This document shows, one piece after another, positions 1-8,199 of a stretch of DNA of 64,000 bases; the stretch's first letter is position 1, and the number at the start of each line of letters is the position of its first letter. The notes beneath the pieces were generated by a model that was not told the DNA's origin, searched no databases, and saw only the letters and a list, made by a program, of their open reading frames with translations. The stretch spans positions 283,976 through 347,975 of the forward strand of contig JAOAFZ010000001.1 of the NCBI GenBank assembly GCA_026415975.1. Reading direction: 5' to 3'. Made by a program: the position numbers and the translations under genes. The DNA is from Patescibacteria group bacterium. Its GTDB lineage: Bacteria; Patescibacteriota; Microgenomatia; UBA1406; GWC2-37-13.

Positions 1-246
1 GCAGCAGTTCTGGAGGCATTCAAACTGGTGGTTTCTACGGAAGGGATTATCCCTGCCCTCGAGTCTACCCATGCTATCGCGCATGCGGTAGCCCTGGCCC
101 CGAAACTGGCTAAAGACCAGGTGATCGTGGTAAACGTCTCCGGAAGCGGAGATAAAGATATCTTTATCATCGCCGAAGCCCTCGGCGATGATAAGTGGAG
201 AACGTTCCTCCGGAAAACGGTTGCCAGTTATGACGCACAGAAATGA
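1..246 (+). CDS. trpB: Tryptophan synthase beta subunit, C-terminal end (5' truncated by window)
   Basis: The reading frame is open from base 1 and ends with TGA at 244-246. About 81 residues remain. They contain the TrpB C-terminal signature: a [11 protein letters not shown] stretch followed by [11 protein letters not shown], which contributes to the PLP phosphate site and the end of the beta fold. TrpB condenses indole with serine to make tryptophan, working in a complex with TrpA. The catalytic lysine lies upstream of the window and cannot be checked. The stop codon overlaps the trpA start in an ATGA junction, consistent with translational coupling of the two subunits. Confidence 0.93.
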   Translation, partial: AAVLEAFKLVVSTEGIIPALESTHAIAHAVALAPKLAKDQVIVVNVSGSGDKDIFIIAEALGDDKWRTFLRKTVASYDAQK

Positions 247-1049
247 CAAATAGCATATCCAACAAACTCGATACTGCCCTTGCGGGGCTGAAGAAGTCGA
301 AAAAGACTGGCCTGATGACTCACCTTGTGCTGGGCTATCCCTCGCGCGAACGGGCGATCCGTCTGGCAGCGGAGTTGGAAGAGGGCGGGGCAACGATTCT
401 TGAGCTGCAGATTCCCTTTTCCGATCCTATTGCCGATGGCCCAACAATCATGAAGGCCTGCGATGTATCCCTGAAATCCGGGACGACGGTGCATACCGCG
501 CTCGAAGATATCGCTGCCATCTCCAGAGCTGCCACGATTCCGGTTGTCGTGATGTCTTATTACAACCCGATTTTTGCCTTTGGGGCAGAGGCATTCTGCC
601 AGAAAATAGCTGCGATGGGTGTTACCGGCCTCATCGTTCCCGATCTTCCACCGGAAGAAGAAGCCAACGAAGGCTTCCTGGCGGCTTGCAACCGGCATAG
701 TCTGCATGCAATCCGGGTGGTATCACCGGCCAGTACTTATCAGCGCCTCCGGCTAAACGCCGATATTGCCAGCGGCTTTGTTTACACTACCAGCAGATTT
801 GGGGTAACCGGTGCGAAAGCCGATCTGGATCCGCGGCTTATCGGGTATCTGGACCGGCTGCGTACAATTTTCCGCGTTCCGATCGCGGTCGGATTCGGTA
901 TCTCGAAGCCGGAGCATGTGCGGGCAATTCACGGACATGCGGATGTGGTGATTGTAGGGAGTGCGATCATTGATTTTCTGCACCCCTCAGGAGATAATAG
1001 CACTAACCGGAACATCCCGGCCTTTATCCATTCCCTTCTTTCCCGATGA
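243..1049 (+). CDS. trpA: Tryptophan synthase alpha subunit
   Basis: The 268-residue protein has the normal TrpA length. It cleaves indole-3-glycerol phosphate to indole, which passes to TrpB. The family's catalytic pair is visible: Glu54 in a LEL-x-x-PFSDP context and Asp65 in ADGPTI. A phosphate-binding stretch (SRFGVTG) and the late GFGISKPEH loop are also present. The start is the ATG inside the ATGA overlap with trpB, with no Shine-Dalgarno motif, so expression probably depends on termination of trpB translation. The 3' end overlaps the next gene in the same way. Nothing looks defective. Confidence 0.95.
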   Translation: MTNSISNKLDTALAGLKKSKKTGLMTHLVLGYPSRERAIRLAAELEEGGATILELQIPFSDPIADGPTIMKACDVSLKSGTTVHTALEDIAAISRAATIPVVVMSYYNPIFAFGAEAFCQKIAAMGVTGLIVPDLPPEEEANEGFLAACNRHSLHAIRVVSPASTYQRLRLNADIASGFVYTTSRFGVTGAKADLDPRLIGYLDRLRTIFRVPIAVGFGISKPEHVRAIHGHADVVIVGSAIIDFLHPSGDNSTNRNIPAFIHSLLSR

Positions 1050-1960
1050 CCACAAAACCGGTACTTGTTATTCATGGCGGGGCGATATATGGCGAAGAGG
1101 ACTATGATCCCGCACTCGATGCGGAATATCGTGCTGCATTGCGTCGTTCGCTTAACGCCGGATATGAAATATTGGAAAACGGCGGACCCGCACTGGATGG
1201 CGTTGAAGCGGCGGTGCGAGAACTCGAAGACTGCGGACTCTTCGACGCTGGCCGGGGGGCGGTGTTCACAAGCGACGGCCGGAATGAACTGGATGCGTCA
1301 ATAATGGATGGAGCTACAAAAAAAGCGGGTGCGGTTGCCGGGATTAATAAACTCAAACATCCTATTACCGCAGCACGAAAAGTCATGGAAGAAACCTGGC
1401 ATGTTCTCCTTATTGGAGCGGGTGCCGAGAAATTCGGTCAGCAATTCGGCTTGGAGATGGTAGATCCGACATATTTCTTCAACGAACGGAAGTACCAACA
1501 GTATCTCAAGCTGAAAGAGAACGAAGAGAAGGCGAAAAAGCACGAAACTGTCGGGGCAGTAGCCCTAGATAAAAACGGCAATCTTGCTGCGGGAACCTCT
1601 ACCGGTGGTCTGGAAATGAAGCACTGGGGACGGGTGGGAGATTCCCCCATAATCGGCGCGGGAACCTATGCCGATAACACAACCTGTGCGATTTCGGGAA
1701 CCGGGGAGGGCGAGTTTTTTATCCGGACCTCAGCAGCGTTTAATGTTCATGCACTTATGAAGTATCGCAATATGGATCTTGTGTCAGCCGGGAAGCAGGC
1801 GCTTGCCGACATCGAAACACTCGGAGGATCGGGTGGTCTAGTTGGGGTTACCCCTCAGGGAACGATTCTTCTGGAATGTACCACGGGGATGATGTTCCGG
1901 GGCGTAAAAACAGTGCAAATGCAGGGTGTGGCGATACGTATGAATGAGCAGCTTGCGTAA
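1046..1960 (+). CDS. Isoaspartyl peptidase / plant-type L-asparaginase (Ntn hydrolase)
   Basis: The 304-residue protein belongs to the type 2 (plant-type) asparaginase family, which matures by self-cleavage before a threonine. That threonine appears to be Thr168 in KHETVGAVALD. Most members have Gly or Asp before it, so the Glu here is slightly atypical. Other family marks are the STGG loop near residue 186, GRVGDSP (Arg196/Asp199, substrate carboxylate) and GTGEGE near 218-223. Such enzymes remove beta-aspartyl residues from isoaspartyl peptides and also hydrolyse asparagine. The ATG overlaps the trpA stop (ATGA), so it is translated as part of the trp transcript. An ATP-grasp gene converges on it 31 bp downstream. 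Confidence 0.88.
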   Translation: MTTKPVLVIHGGAIYGEEDYDPALDAEYRAALRRSLNAGYEILENGGPALDGVEAAVRELEDCGLFDAGRGAVFTSDGRNELDASIMDGATKKAGAVAGINKLKHPITAARKVMEETWHVLLIGAGAEKFGQQFGLEMVDPTYFFNERKYQQYLKLKENEEKAKKHETVGAVALDKNGNLAAGTSTGGLEMKHWGRVGDSPIIGAGTYADNTTCAISGTGEGEFFIRTSAAFNVHALMKYRNMDLVSAGKQALADIETLGGSGGLVGVTPQGTILLECTTGMMFRGVKTVQMQGVAIRMNEQLA

Positions 1961-1991
1961 TGTGCCGGATCATTCCTGCCTTGAATTGGAT

Positions 1992-3557
1992 TCAGGATCG
2001 CAATGTCGCAATAACTTCCCGCTCGTATGCATTCAGTTCTTCCTCGGATACCCCTTCTATGCCGACGAAGCACAGATATGCATACCTACGCGAATGATCC
2101 GGATCGTGCGCATCATAATTAACGAATACGACACGCATCCGGCTTTGTCGGCTGTCCATCGGATTCAGGACAGCCATAAAATCGTCCCGTGCGAATTGTT
2201 CGAAGGTGAGAGGAACTTTGCTATTCATATGAACCCGGGAAATCGGCTGCCCGTCGATCGTACCTCGCCGTAATGCGCTTTCAGTAGCGGAGTATGCGGG
2301 ACGGACATTCCCCTCTCGGAAGTTTATCCGGCTCTTTTCACCTCTCAGTTGTATTTCCTCAGCAGTCGCAAGCAGAATATCGATGTTTATCTGTCCGCGG
2401 ACCCCTGCAGCACGAAGAACGTTTGCTGCCCGCTCGACATAATCAATAAATCCGGGATACAACTGGTTATAATATTCCATAAGTCCATCATACGATTCAT
2501 TCCCGGCATGTTGCCCGTTCCCCAAAAAACGTTGCTGCGCGATTCCAATTACCGAAATCTTATCTTCGGTGATATTGATGCGCACACAGGGAGAGCCGCT
2601 CAATTCCATTGCTCCCTGGGTAAATACCTCCATTCCAGTACGAAAATGTTGATGAAGCGTTTTGCGAATCTCATCGGGATCCCGTGGTACAAAATGCACG
2701 TCGCTCCCTCCGATCCCTCCGGCACTACTTATAACGAGGCGATCGTACGCCTGAAATTGGCATAATAATTCACGCGCATATGCATCAACTTGGTTTGGAT
2801 CATGGCGGGTATAGACGGTGCGAGGAACGGGAATTCCACCGTTCCTCATGAGCCATTCAAAATGAGTTTTCTGGTAGGCCACACTGTTTCGCAAACCAGC
2901 CAAAAAATAGGCATACGGATCACCATGACTTCGGCCATACCAATACAGCAAGCGGGGATCCATTACGTGGGGAATTACAAGATCCGGAGCGGAATTCTGC
3001 GCCATATATTCTGCTACAGAGGAAACAATCTTGTATTTACCGGTTAGCGTAACTCCAATGCCCTCGAACGATTCACAAATGCGCTCCAGAACCAATCGTG
3101 TCTGCTCAGGATTGCTGCTGCCGATAACCAACAGGTCTCCGGGCCGGGTGAATCCGAGCATCAGCGGACCATCTGCCTCTTCGTCCATCATCACCTGCTT
3201 TCGAGCTTCCCGTTCAATATCCTGAAGCGCCCAATAACGTTCGTTGTACCCGAATGCTCCGGAGTTAGCAATTACCAGGGCGGATGCTTTACCAACTGTC
3301 GACATGTCCAACTGGGAAAGGAAGTGTATATTCCCGCGTCCCGGATCGTAACCGACCGGTAGATGCGGGATATCTTGCCGGGTTAGCCATTTTGCCATTT
3401 CCGTGGGATGCTCTAGCGCTCCCATGAGTAAGTCAGTAATTTCTTCACGCAGGGGGAGGAGGGGCTCATGACCATTGTGGCGGCCATTCATGTCCCGCCC
3501 CAGGTCAGCGGGCTGCGGACTCCTACCGTACCCGGCCTCGAATTCAGAAACACTCAT
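1992..3557 (-). CDS. ATP-grasp domain protein (possible peptide or amide ligase)
   Basis: The 521-residue protein has an N-terminal pre-ATP-grasp-like region of about 230 residues, then an ATP-grasp fold. Visible marks are SSAGGIGGSDVHFV near residue 285 (glycine-rich nucleotide loop) and, further on, QINIDIL followed by an INFREGN stretch giving the acidic and Asn metal ligands. ATP-grasp enzymes join a carboxylate to an amine or thiol through an acyl-phosphate. The overall layout recalls PGM1-like peptide ligases, but the substrate cannot be told. It is a single gene convergent with the asparaginase. No clear promoter is seen just before the start, and an in-frame ATG about 22 codons further in is an alternative start. 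Confidence 0.65.
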   Translation of the reverse strand: MSVSEFEAGYGRSPQPADLGRDMNGRHNGHEPLLPLREEITDLLMGALEHPTEMAKWLTRQDIPHLPVGYDPGRGNIHFLSQLDMSTVGKASALVIANSGAFGYNERYWALQDIEREARKQVMMDEEADGPLMLGFTRPGDLLVIGSSNPEQTRLVLERICESFEGIGVTLTGKYKIVSSVAEYMAQNSAPDLVIPHVMDPRLLYWYGRSHGDPYAYFLAGLRNSVAYQKTHFEWLMRNGGIPVPRTVYTRHDPNQVDAYARELLCQFQAYDRLVISSAGGIGGSDVHFVPRDPDEIRKTLHQHFRTGMEVFTQGAMELSGSPCVRINITEDKISVIGIAQQRFLGNGQHAGNESYDGLMEYYNQLYPGFIDYVERAANVLRAAGVRGQINIDILLATAEEIQLRGEKSRINFREGNVRPAYSATESALRRGTIDGQPISRVHMNSKVPLTFEQFARDDFMAVLNPMDSRQSRMRVVFVNYDAHDPDHSRRYAYLCFVGIEGVSEEELNAYEREVIATLRS

Positions 3558-3702
3558 GTTTTGGGAAATGTTTTTCTAGAAAATAAGCAAAAACACGTAT
3601 TGGTTTAGAGCCACAGTAAGTACTTGGTATGTATATCTTTCGTGTATTATATCACGAGTACCTTTCAGAAATAAATCAACCACACAGGGCGAGTACTTTC
3701 TA

Positions 3703-3732
3703 TTGCATTTCCGTACTGGTATCGTGTATAAT
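3703..3732 (+). promoter_or_regulatory. Sigma70-type promoter of the ilvE operon leader
   Basis: TTGCAT (3703-3708) and TATAAT (3727-3732) are separated by 18 nt. The ATG of a leader peptide begins 5 nt after the -10 box, so the transcript probably starts at or within a base or two of that ATG. The rest of the 300-bp gap between the ATP-grasp gene and ilvE holds the leader peptide and terminator described next. Confidence 0.8.
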
Positions 3733-3737
3733 GTGGT

Positions 3738-3779
3738 ATGGTATGTAGCACCGTCATTAACGTTGTCCTATCCCCGTAA
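3738..3779 (+). CDS. Branched-chain amino acid leader peptide of the ilvE operon attenuator
   Basis: The 13-residue ORF reads MVCSTVINVVLSP and ends in TAA at 3777-3779. Val occurs four times, and Ile, Leu (rare CTA codon) and Thr once each, so most codons report charging of the amino acids made by the downstream operon. It is followed by competing RNA hairpins and an intrinsic terminator ahead of ilvE. The peptide itself probably has no function beyond ribosome positioning. Its ATG is 5 nt after the -10 box, which implies initiation on a leaderless mRNA. This call rests on sequence logic only. Confidence 0.75.
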   Translation: MVCSTVINVVLSP

Positions 3780-3839
3780 CGGGACGGACGCGTCGTGACG
3801 GAAAACGCCCGCCCCGAAACCCGGAGGCGGTTTTTTTTT
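3780..3839 (+). terminator. Transcription attenuator upstream of ilvE
   Basis: The terminator stem pairs CCGCC (3809-3813) with GGCGG (3826-3830), extended inside by three more pairs around a bulged A, and is followed by nine T (3831-3839). The 5' arm can alternatively pair with CGGGACGG (3780-3787, right after the leader stop codon) through CCGCCCCG (3809-3816), with one A-C mismatch. A ribosome at the stop codon would cover 3780-3787 and let the terminator form. A ribosome stalled on the Val/Ile/Leu codons would leave that strand free and favour read-through. A small CCCG-UAA-CGGG hairpin also overlaps the stop codon. Confidence 0.78.
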
Positions 3840-3861
3840 ATTATTTTCTTAATCAGGTCTC

Positions 3862-4809
3862 ATGGCACATCTCACCACCACCGCACACCCTTACGCGTTC
3901 TTTGAAGGGAAAGTCGTACCGGTTGCAGAGGCAAATGTGTCTATCATGACCAACGCTCTGCAGTACGGTACCGGTATATTTTCCGGTATCCGCGGGTATT
4001 ATAACGCCGAGGGAGACTTCATCTCAATATTCCGGCTTGAGGATCATATCAAGCGATTCCTGCAGTCATTCCGGATTATCGGCGTAAAGCTGGAATACGA
4101 CCACAAACAACTCTGTGAGATCACCATCGATCTGATGAAAAGAAATGCACCCCGGACAGACACATATATCCGTCCATTCGGCTATGCCGGTTCGCTGAAC
4201 CTTTCGCCGAATCTGGAGCGTGACTCTACTTTCGCGTTTGCGGAGTACATGATCCCTCTCGGAGAGTACATCCCTGTCGACAAGGGTATTTCGGTAATGG
4301 TGTCTTCCTGGCGACGGGTAACTGACAACACCATACCTTCCCGCGCCAAGATCACTGGTGCATATATGAACTCTGCCCTTGCCAAGCAGGAGGCAAACCG
4401 CAACGGTCACGAAGAGGCAATTTTTCTGAACGAAGCCGGCAGTGTGGTTGAAGGGTCGGCGATGAACATCTTCCTGGTCCGCGATGGCGTGCTAATCACC
4501 CCTGCGAAGTATGATGATATTCTTGAAGGAATTACCCGCCGCAGTATAATTACCCTTGCAAATGATATGGGTATTCCGGTGGAAGAACGAACCGTGGATC
4601 GTTCTGAGCTATATGTAGCTGACGAGGCCTTCTTCAGTGGAACCGGCGCACAGGTGTCGTGGATTTCGGCGATAGACCACCGTCCGGTTGGCGATGGAAC
4701 TCGCGGCCCGATCACAACGAAGCTCCAGGAGATGTTCTTCAGGGTTGCCCGGGGTCAGGAGAAAAAGTACGCAAAGTGGTGTACAAAAGTTGCTATTGCA
4801 AGCAAATAG
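3862..4809 (+). CDS. ilvE: Branched-chain amino acid aminotransferase
   Basis: The 315-residue protein is a class IV PLP aminotransferase that interconverts Val, Leu and Ile with their 2-keto acids. The PLP lysine is Lys163 in RAKITGAYMNSALAK. The conserved glutamate lies in the NEAGSVVEGSAMNIF segment near residue 196-205, and the phosphate-binding GITRRSI follows. It heads the branched-chain operon directly behind the attenuator, and its ATG is 22 nt after the terminator T-run. There is no Shine-Dalgarno; the upstream region is pyrimidine-rich. A second aminotransferase is fused to IlvN two genes downstream, so the roles may be divided. Confidence 0.93.
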   Translation: MAHLTTTAHPYAFFEGKVVPVAEANVSIMTNALQYGTGIFSGIRGYYNAEGDFISIFRLEDHIKRFLQSFRIIGVKLEYDHKQLCEITIDLMKRNAPRTDTYIRPFGYAGSLNLSPNLERDSTFAFAEYMIPLGEYIPVDKGISVMVSSWRRVTDNTIPSRAKITGAYMNSALAKQEANRNGHEEAIFLNEAGSVVEGSAMNIFLVRDGVLITPAKYDDILEGITRRSIITLANDMGIPVEERTVDRSELYVADEAFFSGTGAQVSWISAIDHRPVGDGTRGPITTKLQEMFFRVARGQEKKYAKWCTKVAIASK

Positions 4810-4810
4810 T

Positions 4811-6496
4811 ATGAAAGTAACCGGCGCTGAAGCGCTCATGAAAACCCTTGTCGATCTCGGAATCGATACTATATTCGGCTATCCGGGTGGTGCGATCATG
4901 CCCGTCTACGATGCGTTGTATGGCTACACCGATAAAATACGCCACATCCTGGTTCGTCATGAGCAGGGTGCCGCCCATGCGGCGGAAGGCTATGCCCGCA
5001 TTACTGGTAAGCCAGGAGTCTGTATGGCAACCTCGGGTCCCGGTGCAACCAATCTGGTCACCGGTATTGCCGATGCTATGATGGATTCGGTACCCTTGCT
5101 CGCGATTACCGGACAAGTACACCAGGCGCTCATTGGCACGGACGCCTTTCAGGAGACCGATATTATCGGAATTACAACACCGATAACCAAGTGGAACTTT
5201 CAGGTCACCTCCGCTTCGGAACTAGCTGAAGCTGTCGTAAAGGGCTATCGCATTGCCATGGAGGGGAGACCCGGCCCAGTGCTGATCGACATCACCAAGA
5301 ACGCGCAGTTCGAAGAAACCGAGTATCATTTTCCCACGGATGTACGGATCGAAGGCTTTCAGCCGGTAACCACGCCGAATCCCCGCCAGATCCAGATAGC
5401 AGCTGAGCTCATTAATAAAGCAGAGCGGCCGTTTCTTGTGTTCGGTCACGGTGTCCTGATCGCGCGGGCCACTCAAGAACTGATAGCGTTTGCCGAGAAG
5501 TCCGGTATACCGGTGGCGAATACGCTTCATGGTTTGTCCGGCTTCCCTTCTGCTCATCCGCTGTACATGGGCTGGGTAGGCATGCACGGCAACTACGCTA
5601 CCAATGTCCTCACGAATCAGGCTGACGTCCTGATCGGCATCGGAATGCGTTTCGACGACCGGGTTACCGGCCGGCTGGACAAGTACGCAAAGCAGGCGAA
5701 GGTGATTCATATCGATATCGATCCGGCGGAGTTAAACAAGAACGTGCACGCCGAAGTGCCGATCGTCGCGGATGCGAAAAACGCACTTATTGCTCTTACG
5801 AAAGCTATTAAGAAGCGTGAACACTCAGCCTGGATTGCCCGTTTTGCCGAGCTGAGGCAGCAGGAAGTCGAACAGATTATCAAGCCCAACACCGAGCCCA
5901 AGGACGATAAAGTCCGCATGGCGGAGGTAATCCACAGGCTCTCGCAGAAAACAAAGGGTGAGGCGGTAATTGTCCCGGACGTGGGTCAACATCAGATGAT
6001 AGCGGCTCGCTACTATCAATTCACCAGGCCGGATAGCTTTATCAGCTCGGGAGGCGCGGGAACGATGGGTTTCGGTTTGCCCGCTGCAATGGGCGCGAAA
6101 GTTGCGGCTCCAGAGCGGGAAGTAATCTGCATTGCGGGGGATGGCGGATTTCAGATGACCTCGCACGAGATGATGACTATCTCTGCGGAGAACATACCAG
6201 TGAAGGTGCTGGTTCTGAACAATAACTTCTTGGGTATGGTGCGTCAGTGGCAACAGCTGTTCTTTGAAAGACGCTATTCATTCGTGGATATCAAGAATCC
6301 GGACTTTGTTAAGATGGCGGAGAGCTACTTCGTCCCTGCAGAGAAGGTAACCGACCGCGCCGGGATAGATGCCGCCCTGGACCGAATGCTCGCGGCTAAA
6401 GGGCCGTACTTTGTCGAAGTAGTCTGTGAAAAAGAAGAGAACGTCTTCCCGATGATTCCCTCGGGAGCGGCAATTGACGAAATTCGCTTGTCATAA
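4811..6496 (+). CDS. ilvB: Acetolactate synthase large (catalytic) subunit
   Basis: The 561-residue, ThDP- and FAD-dependent enzyme makes acetolactate or acetohydroxybutyrate, the first shared step of Val/Leu/Ile synthesis. The catalytic glutamate is Glu51 in RHEQGAAHAAEG. The GTDAFQETD stretch and the C-terminal ThDP/Mg motif (GDGGFQM ... LNNN) are present. The ATG at 4811 was chosen because MKVTGAEALMKTL matches the normal N terminus; a longer in-frame extension back to 4688 would overlap ilvE. The start is one base after the ilvE stop and has no Shine-Dalgarno. The regulatory subunit is encoded immediately downstream as a fusion. Confidence 0.95.
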   Translation: MKVTGAEALMKTLVDLGIDTIFGYPGGAIMPVYDALYGYTDKIRHILVRHEQGAAHAAEGYARITGKPGVCMATSGPGATNLVTGIADAMMDSVPLLAITGQVHQALIGTDAFQETDIIGITTPITKWNFQVTSASELAEAVVKGYRIAMEGRPGPVLIDITKNAQFEETEYHFPTDVRIEGFQPVTTPNPRQIQIAAELINKAERPFLVFGHGVLIARATQELIAFAEKSGIPVANTLHGLSGFPSAHPLYMGWVGMHGNYATNVLTNQADVLIGIGMRFDDRVTGRLDKYAKQAKVIHIDIDPAELNKNVHAEVPIVADAKNALIALTKAIKKREHSAWIARFAELRQQEVEQIIKPNTEPKDDKVRMAEVIHRLSQKTKGEAVIVPDVGQHQMIAARYYQFTRPDSFISSGGAGTMGFGLPAAMGAKVAAPEREVICIAGDGGFQMTSHEMMTISAENIPVKVLVLNNNFLGMVRQWQQLFFERRYSFVDIKNPDFVKMAESYFVPAEKVTDRAGIDAALDRMLAAKGPYFVEVVCEKEENVFPMIPSGAAIDEIRLS

Positions 6497-6498
6497 CC

Positions 6499-8181
6499 AT
6501 GAGTCAGAAATTTACTATTACCGTCTTTTCGGAGAATAAACCAGGTTTGCTGTACCGTATTTCAGGGCTGTTTCTTAAGCGGAAGATCAATGTTGAGAGT
6601 TTAACAGTCTCAGAAGTAGACAAACAGGGACTTTCCCGATTCACCATTGTAGTACATCAGAATAAGGACACGGTACAAAAAGTAGTGAAGCAACTCTATC
6701 GTATAGTTGAGGTGGTCAAGGTATACGAGAACCTTGACGAAGAACTTGTTACTAAAGAAATTGCCTTTATAAAAGTATCTGCGAAGAACCCGGAACGACG
6801 ACGGGAGATAGAAGATATTGCATATCTTTTTGATGCGAAAGTCGTGTATGTGGGAGCTGACTTCATGGTAATTGAAAAAACCGGAAAGGAAGATACTATT
6901 GACTCGCTTGTGTCACTGCTTCGTCCGATGGGAATCAAAGAGTTCACCCGGAGTGGACGAATTGCGGTTCTTAAGGACCAGCTGAGCCTCCCGGGAAAGT
7001 TTGCCCATCTGGTGCGCGAACCGGCTTACGTTACCCAGTCACTGGATGTATCGGCAATAAAAAAGATTCAATTAATGCATACAACTACTCCCGGTTCAAT
7101 ATCGCTGGCACAGGGAATTCCGTCTTTTAGTACTTATCCACACATCCGAAAAGCTGCAATCGATGCAATCAACGAGGGAAAAGCTGATAAATACACGTCG
7201 GGTTACGGCATCGATCCGTTGCGGGATGCCCTAGTAGAAAAGGTAAGACGCGATAACAGAATCCCCGTTGAGCGGGAAAATGTCATGGTTACCCATGGAG
7301 GGATAGAAGCGCTTATGGCGGTATTCCTTGCACTTATGAATCCCTCAGATGACATCATAGTGCTCACCCCCGATTATGCATCACACATTACCCAGACCAG
7401 GATCGCACGGCATGGCGGGCGTCCGGTCTTTGTTTCTCTTGATGAAACAGAAAAAGGCTGGGTGCTCGATCCCGAAAAAATTGAAGCTGCTATTACCTAC
7501 AAAACAAAAGCTATTCTGATTTGTAATCCGTGCAATCCTACCGGAAAAGTGTACACAAAACAGGAACTTACGGAGATTGCTCGGATCGCACTTAGGTATA
7601 ATCTCTTCATCATCAGTGATGAAATATACGAATACTTCCTTTACGACAAGCATCAGCACATCAGCATCGGGAGTTTCCCGGAAGTGCAGGATCGAACTAT
7701 CTCTATATTTGGCGTCTCGAAAACTTATGCGATGACCGGCTGGCGTATCGGGTATATCACGGCCAGTCCTGATCTGGTGAGCCAGATATTCAAGATTCAT
7801 GATTCGCTTGTTACCTGTCCTACTGCCGTTTCACAATATGCAGCACTGGCTGCAATTACCGGTCCGCAGGATAATGTGCGTGATTACCTCAAAGGATTCA
7901 CTCGGCGCCGGAAGATCGTGATGGACGCGCTCAGGAAGACTGATAAGCTCACTGTAGTGCAACCGGAGGGAACCTATTATGCCTTCCCCAGATTCACCAC
8001 TCCGGTAGACGACTATGACTTTGCTGTACGAGCGCTCCGGAATGCGAAGGTGGCGGTAGTCCCCGGCTACGCGTTCGGTCTCGGAGGGGAGTCGCACTTC
8101 CGTATATCGTACGGCTGCGAGGAAGATGTCCTGCAGCAGGGGATGGAACGGTTAATAGAATATGTAAATGCAATTGTCTGA
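6499..8181 (+). CDS. Fusion: acetolactate synthase regulatory subunit (IlvN/IlvH) + class I aminotransferase
   Basis: The single 560-residue ORF has two parts. Residues 1 to about 160 are an IlvN/IlvH-type small subunit: an ACT domain starting FTITVFSENKPGLLYRISG, then a second ACT-like half with IKEFTRSGRIAVLKD near 146-160. Residues about 175-560 are a fold-type I aminotransferase with a YTSGYG substrate motif, NPCNPTGK (343-350), SDEIYE and the PLP lysine Lys408 in GVSKTYAMTGWRIGY. IlvN tunes acetolactate synthase by valine feedback. The aminotransferase substrate is unknown; a branched-chain, alanine or aromatic keto acid is plausible. No stop or frameshift separates the halves. ilvB lies directly upstream, leaving a 2-nt gap. 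Confidence 0.88.
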   Translation: MSQKFTITVFSENKPGLLYRISGLFLKRKINVESLTVSEVDKQGLSRFTIVVHQNKDTVQKVVKQLYRIVEVVKVYENLDEELVTKEIAFIKVSAKNPERRREIEDIAYLFDAKVVYVGADFMVIEKTGKEDTIDSLVSLLRPMGIKEFTRSGRIAVLKDQLSLPGKFAHLVREPAYVTQSLDVSAIKKIQLMHTTTPGSISLAQGIPSFSTYPHIRKAAIDAINEGKADKYTSGYGIDPLRDALVEKVRRDNRIPVERENVMVTHGGIEALMAVFLALMNPSDDIIVLTPDYASHITQTRIARHGGRPVFVSLDETEKGWVLDPEKIEAAITYKTKAILICNPCNPTGKVYTKQELTEIARIALRYNLFIISDEIYEYFLYDKHQHISIGSFPEVQDRTISIFGVSKTYAMTGWRIGYITASPDLVSQIFKIHDSLVTCPTAVSQYAALAAITGPQDNVRDYLKGFTRRRKIVMDALRKTDKLTVVQPEGTYYAFPRFTTPVDDYDFAVRALRNAKVAVVPGYAFGLGGESHFRISYGCEEDVLQQGMERLIEYVNAIV

Positions 8182-8199
8182 TTTTTATTATTTCCTTTT

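Noticed and set aside
228..707. Long minus-strand ORF inside trpA (and many similar shadows)
   Set aside because: It lies wholly opposite a well-conserved gene, and its composition is that of an antisense frame without motifs.
4688..4810. Upstream extension of ilvB overlapping ilvE
   Set aside because: The normal AHAS N terminus begins at MKVTGAEAL (4811). The extension is ilvE read in another frame.
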